From Colimorpha sp045597845 (GTDB lineage Bacteria > Bacteroidota > Bacteroidia > Bacteroidales > P3): DNA of 45,662 nt. Of this stretch, positions 42,245 to 45,662 are shown in pieces. A model generated the notes under the pieces. It searched no databases. It was given only the letters and a program-made list of their open reading frames with translations, and had not been told where the DNA came from. The first letter of the stretch is position 1. The number at the start of each line of letters is the position of its first letter. The stretch lies in contig JAZLKZ010000017.1 of NCBI GenBank assembly GCA_045597845.1, forward strand, positions 1 to 45,662. Direction: 5' to 3'. The translations under genes were made by a program, and so were the position numbers.

Positions 42245-42252
42245 TAATTTTG
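42245..42252 (+). promoter_or_regulatory. -7 promoter box TAATTTTG for the YwqK-type gene
   Basis: TAATTTTG, 19 bases before the ATG at 42272, at the right edge of the AT-rich gap. Confidence 0.6.
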
Positions 42253-42271
42253 ACCCGAATTTTGAACGGAA

Positions 42272-43786
42272 ATGAAGCGGATAACAAGCATTATTTGGAT
42301 GGTACTTTTAGGTTTGGTTTTCGGTTGTGAGGCATACTCACAGACTGAATATCAGGCGTATACCTATCCTAATGGACAGATAGCCAGCGAAGGAACACTG
42401 CGCGACGGCAAGCCTGACGGACTTTGGAAGACCTACTATGAGAACGGTCAGCTGAAATCCATCGGGAAGCGCACTAATTTCCTGCTCGACAGCACCTGGG
42501 TGTTCTTTTCCGAGACGGGCGACACCACCTTGGTGGTCAACTACCGCAAAGACCTGAAAAACGGACCTCGCTTTACCTATGGTAAAGACGACATCTTGAT
42601 GGAGCCCTATGTGAACGACGTCAAACAAGGCGAAGGCAAACGATACGACAGAAAAGGTCATCTGATGCAAACAATCTCCTATAAAAATGGTTTGGAAGAA
42701 GGCATCTCACCTGTGTTTGACACTACGGGACTATTGCGCGAGATTGTCACCTACCGAAAAGGTTTCATCATGACGCGCGAAGCCTTGAACCGTTATGATC
42801 GCGAAGGCAAGAAACATGGTTATTGGAAGACTTTCTATGACGATTGGAGTTTGCACACCGAGTGTTATTATCGTCATGGCTTGCGCGATGGCTTCTACAA
42901 GGAATATGACGAAAAAGGCAACCTGAAGAAGATCACCAAATATGTGAACGATGTGGAACAGGTGCTCGAAGGCGACCAGAAGCCGCTCATCGTGAAGCAT
43001 GAGTATTATCCCAACGGTAAGGTGCGCCGTGAGGCATCGTTTCGCGACGGCAAACGCGAAGGCGTGTGGCGTGAGTTTGACGAAGAAGGCAATGTGATCA
43101 ACTCGCAGACCTATAAGAAAGGTGCCTTGGTGGGCGAGGGCATCGTTGACACCGATGGCAAGCGTCGCGGCGAATACAAGGAGTTCTATCCCGACAGCAC
43201 CTTGCGTGCCGAAGGTCTTTTCATCGACGGCGAACGCTCGGGCGTGTGGAAGTTCTACTATCATAACGGACAGTTGCAGGAGATAGGAACCTACAAAGAA
43301 GGTCAGCCCGATGGTGCTTGGACATGGTATTACGACAACGGACAGAAACAGATTGAAGAGCAGTTCTACAAGAGTTTGCCCAACGGCCCTTACAAGGAAT
43401 ACGACACCAAAGGCAATGTGATCGTGACAGGCACCTATTTCGATGGTATGAAAAACGGCAAGTGGACCGAGCAGATCGGCGACATGCGCACCCAGGGCGA
43501 ATACCGCAACGACAAGCAGGTGGGCGAGTGGGTGTCGTACTACGACAACGACAAGTTGGCCTTCAGAGGTTCATTCAATGCAGGTTATCCTGATGGCGAG
43601 CATTTCTTCTATTACGAAAACGGGAAACTGCGTGAAATCCAAAAATATGCCGTTGGCGTGAAGCATGGCGACTGGAAGAAATATCTCGATACGGGACAAT
43701 TGTATTTCACCATCACTTACGATCATGGCAAAGAAGTGAAATACGACGGCGAGGCTTTGGAGGAAAGTGAAATCATTAAAGAATGA
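42272..43786 (+). CDS. Exported YwqK/MORN-repeat protein
   Basis: 504 residues. Signal peptide MKRITSIIWMVLLGLVFGCEAYSQ; a Cys at 19 could make it a lipoprotein, but the QTEYQ cleavage site fits a soluble export. Nearly the whole body is about 16 repeats of YYxNGxLxxxGxxxxGxxxGxWxxYY (YYENGQLKSIGKRTN, YYPNGKVRREASFRDGKREGVWREFDEEGNV). These beta-hairpin MORN-like repeats form elongated stacks; members named YwqK antitoxin in databases have no proven toxin partner here. Function unknown. The gene is followed three bases later by the LD-carboxypeptidase frame, suggesting an operon of three. Confidence 0.85.
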   Translation: MKRITSIIWMVLLGLVFGCEAYSQTEYQAYTYPNGQIASEGTLRDGKPDGLWKTYYENGQLKSIGKRTNFLLDSTWVFFSETGDTTLVVNYRKDLKNGPRFTYGKDDILMEPYVNDVKQGEGKRYDRKGHLMQTISYKNGLEEGISPVFDTTGLLREIVTYRKGFIMTREALNRYDREGKKHGYWKTFYDDWSLHTECYYRHGLRDGFYKEYDEKGNLKKITKYVNDVEQVLEGDQKPLIVKHEYYPNGKVRREASFRDGKREGVWREFDEEGNVINSQTYKKGALVGEGIVDTDGKRRGEYKEFYPDSTLRAEGLFIDGERSGVWKFYYHNGQLQEIGTYKEGQPDGAWTWYYDNGQKQIEEQFYKSLPNGPYKEYDTKGNVIVTGTYFDGMKNGKWTEQIGDMRTQGEYRNDKQVGEWVSYYDNDKLAFRGSFNAGYPDGEHFFYYENGKLREIQKYAVGVKHGDWKKYLDTGQLYFTITYDHGKEVKYDGEALEESEIIKE

Positions 43787-43802
43787 TTTATGGATAATAA
43801 TG

Positions 43803-43916
43803 AGAATTTTAAAGGCATAGATACACTCAACTTGTCGTCCATGTCATACCGAACGACGGGAGGAGTGAGTGTATCTATGGACGACAAGTCTCGGTATGAC
43901 ATGCCTTTAAAATTCT
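43803..43916. repeat. Scrambled palindromic element over the LD-carboxypeptidase start
   Basis: Four left segments each have an exact complement on the right, but in a different order. A is AGAATTTTAAAGGCAT (43803) with 43901. B is ATAGATACACTCA (43817) with 43866. C is ACTTGTCGTCCAT (43830) with 43877. D is ATGTCATACCGA (43841) with 43891. The order is A-B-C-D-gap-B'-C'-D'-A'. D to D' is a normal TGTCATACCGA element; A' is the natural gene start. Confidence 0.8.
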
Positions 43917-44803
43917 TAAGACAAGGCTCAAAAATAGCTATTGTAGCCCCGGCGCGAAAGGTCAAGCCTAACGAGATGTTGTTTGCCATCAATTGGCTTG
44001 AAGAGCATGGTTTCGTTCCCGTTTATGACGACAGGCTGTATTCCGTAGACCATATCTTTGCGGGTAGCGATGAGTTTCGTGCGGCTGTCATGCAAGAATA
44101 CATGGATAACGATGACATCGATGCCATTTGGTTTGCCCGAGCTGGTTATGGATGCATCCGCATCATCGACAAACTCGACTTCAGCCATTTTCTTTCCCAT
44201 CCGAAGTGGATCATAGGCTTCAGTGATGCCACGGTATTCCATGGCAAATTGAGTCGTTTGGGCTGTCCAAGCCTTCATGCTTCCATGCCGTTTTTCTTGG
44301 AGCACAAGACCCCAGAGGCCTTACAGTCGCTTTATGATGCCTTGACGGGCAGCACCCTATATTATGAATTTCCAACGCATCCGCTCAATCGTTTTGGTGA
44401 GGTTGAAGGCGAAATCGTTGGTGGCAATCTTTCCGTTATGTATGGCATGATGGGTTCCGATACCTTCCCTGAGACGGATGGGAAGATACTCTTTATAGAA
44501 GATGTGGACGAATACATCTATCATATCGACCGCATGATGCATGCCTTGAAACGAGCAGGCATACTATCGCATCTGAAGGCTCTCGTTGTGGGTGGTTTGA
44601 CGCAGATTCACGACAACACCGATCCTTTCGGAAAGACTGTCGAAGAAGTGATTGCCGAAGCCGTCAGCGACTACGATTACCCCTTGTGTTTCGGTTTTCC
44701 TGCAGGGCATTTTTCCGACAATAGGGCTATGGTATTCGGCTTGGATTCTCGTCTTATAATAGGTCAAGAAAAAGTCGTATATTTGGAGCGTCTTTCGTTT
44801 TGA
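43901..44803 (+). CDS. ldcA: LD-carboxypeptidase (muramoyltetrapeptide carboxypeptidase, S66)
   Basis: 300 residues from the ATG at 43901, the family's usual length and start (MPLKFLRQGSKIAIVAPAR). The frame is open to an ATG at 43790, which would add 37 residues encoded by a palindromic element. Catalytic Ser in IIGFSDATVFHG (~108), Glu in FIEDVDEYIYHIDRM (~200) and His in CFGFPAGHFSDN (~268) form the S66 triad. The enzyme trims the terminal D-Ala from murein tetrapeptides during cell-wall recycling, in the cytoplasm. It lies between the MORN protein and the TPR lipoprotein with gaps of a few bases. Confidence 0.93.
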   Translation: MPLKFLRQGSKIAIVAPARKVKPNEMLFAINWLEEHGFVPVYDDRLYSVDHIFAGSDEFRAAVMQEYMDNDDIDAIWFARAGYGCIRIIDKLDFSHFLSHPKWIIGFSDATVFHGKLSRLGCPSLHASMPFFLEHKTPEALQSLYDALTGSTLYYEFPTHPLNRFGEVEGEIVGGNLSVMYGMMGSDTFPETDGKILFIEDVDEYIYHIDRMMHALKRAGILSHLKALVVGGLTQIHDNTDPFGKTVEEVIAEAVSDYDYPLCFGFPAGHFSDNRAMVFGLDSRLIIGQEKVVYLERLSF

Positions 44804-44808
44804 GAACA

Positions 44809-45543
44809 ATGAAAAAGTGCTCGAATATCATAGGTATCGTTTTATTGCTGCTGTTATGCCACTTTGTTGCCTGCAACAGCAAGAAGCAGGACACTGAGCC
44901 TGAGGTTGCTGAGCAAAGTCGAAACGTCGAAGGGCCGTCACATGAACTGTCCGCCATCGACAGCTTGATGTGGAAACAACCGGATAGTGCTTTTACATTG
45001 CTGCAAGAGTTCGTTGTCAGTCCCGAGGCGGAAGCCCTTGATACCTTTGACGGGCACTATTGCCAGGTGCTGATTTCGGAGTTGCTTTATAAAAACGACT
45101 ATGAGCAGACCAACCGAGAGGATTTGCTACAAGCCGTTTCCTATTTCGACAGCCTTGTGTGTCAGACTCCCCCTTCTAAGGGGGGCGGGGGGATTAAAAA
45201 AGACCTCGACCTCAACCCCAACCTCGCCTTCCTCACCGCCCGTGCCCACTACATCAACGGCGTAGGCTACTACGAAAACGACAGTATCGTGCAGGCTTGT
45301 GCAGAATACCTGAAAGCCTTGGAGCTGATGGAAAGCCATTACGAAGACGAAGCTTTGAAAGGACATAAGGCTAGGTTTATGGCTTTAACATATGGTCGTC
45401 TTGGAGAGATGTTTAATGAACAATTGCTGGCAGAGCCTGCCATTACGTGCTATAAACAAGCACTGCTTTTTTGTAAGCGAGAGCCAACCTCCATTTATGG
45501 AATCTCTGTATTATTATATAATATAGGGGACTTCTATTTTTAG
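44809..45543 (+). CDS. TPR lipoprotein, apparently truncated
   Basis: 244 residues from the ATG at 44809, five bases after the ldcA stop. Lipobox VAC (Cys at ~22) after a leucine-rich signal. TPR-like helices follow (SAIDSLMWKQPDSAFTLLQEFV, AHYINGVGYYENDSIVQACAEYLKALELME, AITCYKQALLFCKRE). The frame stops abruptly after LLYNIGDFYF in the middle of a repeat. The related gene at 468-2144 continues for another ~300 residues with a transmembrane helix and tail. Palindromic elements are translated at residues ~28-43 and ~120-130 (TPPSKGGGGIKK). It is either a truncated relative or a pseudogene. The remaining 119 bases of the window contain only repeat-like and AT-rich sequence. Confidence 0.65.
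   Translation: MKKCSNIIGIVLLLLLCHFVACNSKKQDTEPEVAEQSRNVEGPSHELSAIDSLMWKQPDSAFTLLQEFVVSPEAEALDTFDGHYCQVLISELLYKNDYEQTNREDLLQAVSYFDSLVCQTPPSKGGGGIKKDLDLNPNLAFLTARAHYINGVGYYENDSIVQACAEYLKALELMESHYEDEALKGHKARFMALTYGRLGEMFNEQLLAEPAITCYKQALLFCKREPTSIYGISVLLYNIGDFYF
44891..44936. repeat. CACTGAGCCTG/GTCGAAGGGCC-type element inside the TPR lipoprotein gene
   Basis: Reads ACTGAGCCTGAGGTTGCTGA, then GCAAAGTCGAAACGTCGAAGGGCC. The pieces resemble the complement of the GGCCCTTCGACAGGCTCAGG family at 10835. Translated in frame. Similarity is looser than for the other copies. Confidence 0.5.
45166..45199. repeat. Second copy of the ACTCCCCCTT core, inside the TPR lipoprotein gene
   Basis: 34 bp matching the core at 38558-38591 at 31 of 34 positions (ACTCCCCCTTCTAAGGGGGG, then CGGGGGGATTAAAA). 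Translated as TPPSKGGGGIKK. Unlike the copy at the reverse transcriptase start it lacks the 14-bp flanking inverted repeats. Confidence 0.85.
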
Positions 45544-45662
45544 CATTTTTGCGCCATTCCTCTGAACTTCGTGAAGTCCGTTAGCCAAAATTCAAAGTGA
45601 ACAACGCGGCAAATATATGAATTTTCTTCTATTTTCTAACTTTTCATCATTATTTCATGGTG

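Noticed and set aside
42272..43786. Toxin-antitoxin system based on the YwqK name
   Set aside because: No adjacent toxin gene; the protein is exported and consists of MORN-like repeats.
43803..43916. Invertible promoter (phase variation) before ldcA
   Set aside because: Inverted repeats are present, but no invertase gene is visible and no promoter box lies within the segment; ldcA appears to be read through from the MORN gene.
39000..45000. GC-skew switch near 42 kb as proof of an origin
   Set aside because: By eye the sample lines gave inconsistent G/C ratios on both sides and codon bias confounds them; left as a computation to run.

Overview
The window comes from a bacterium of the phylum Bacteroidota, most likely order Bacteroidales. 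Three things point there. Promoters read as the phylum's -7 element TAnnTTTG (for example 2150, 10438, 35515, 37828). Several families are typical of the phylum: DUF4175, DUF4292, M56 peptidase fused to TonB-C, HYC_CC_PP, the second EF-G, and lipoproteins with a Cys at about residue 18-20. Gene neighbourhoods such as DUF4175-ybeY-mnmG and dut-TPR-DUF4292-envC also fit. It looks like an ordinary chromosome segment. I see no phage, integrase, transposase, CRISPR array or rRNA.

Layout. 1-10.1 kb is mostly minus strand: a small cationic peptide, a TPR lipoprotein regulator, a Sel1 lipoprotein, a TonB receptor with its metal-type partner HYC_CC_PP, a divergent nitroreductase, and a leucine-rich-repeat lipoprotein followed by blaI-blaR1. 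10.3-34.2 kb is plus strand: tRNA-Thr, DUF4175-ybeY-mnmG, a methyltransferase, an NtrY-like kinase, a flippase, dut, TPR, DUF4292, envC, a tiny lipoprotein, a SprT-like protease, a sugar-nucleotide 4,6-dehydratase, a large FAD/Fe-S oxidase, a DUF3298 lipoprotein, a glycosyltransferase and an acyltransferase. 34.2-37.8 kb holds tRNA-Asn (minus), a PfkB kinase and an EF-G paralogue with altered GTPase motifs. 37.8-39.9 kb is the most unusual part: an unrecognised 166-residue protein, a strongly structured 140-nt spacer and a reverse transcriptase of no class I can assign. 39.9-41.7 kb holds lutB-like and rpiB on the minus strand. 41.7-42.3 kb is an AT-rich gene-free stretch with repeated TTATCAACA boxes, a candidate replication origin. 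42.3-45.5 kb holds a YwqK/MORN protein, an LD-carboxypeptidase and a shortened TPR lipoprotein.

Overlaid on this are at least twelve short palindromic (REP-like) elements of about five families. Several lie inside reading frames and are translated, and three are flanked by inverted copies of the neighbouring host sequence. The reverse transcriptase gene carries one palindrome over its start and another over its stop codon. Two parS-like 16-mers flank mnmG.

How the genes fit together: most of the plus-strand block is cell-envelope construction and maintenance (flippase, lipoprotein and LPS-type proteins, EnvC-type amidase activator, dehydratase, glycosyltransferase) mixed with core RNA and nucleotide housekeeping (MnmG, YbeY, Dut). 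Assignments rest on motifs read by eye; no database search was run.
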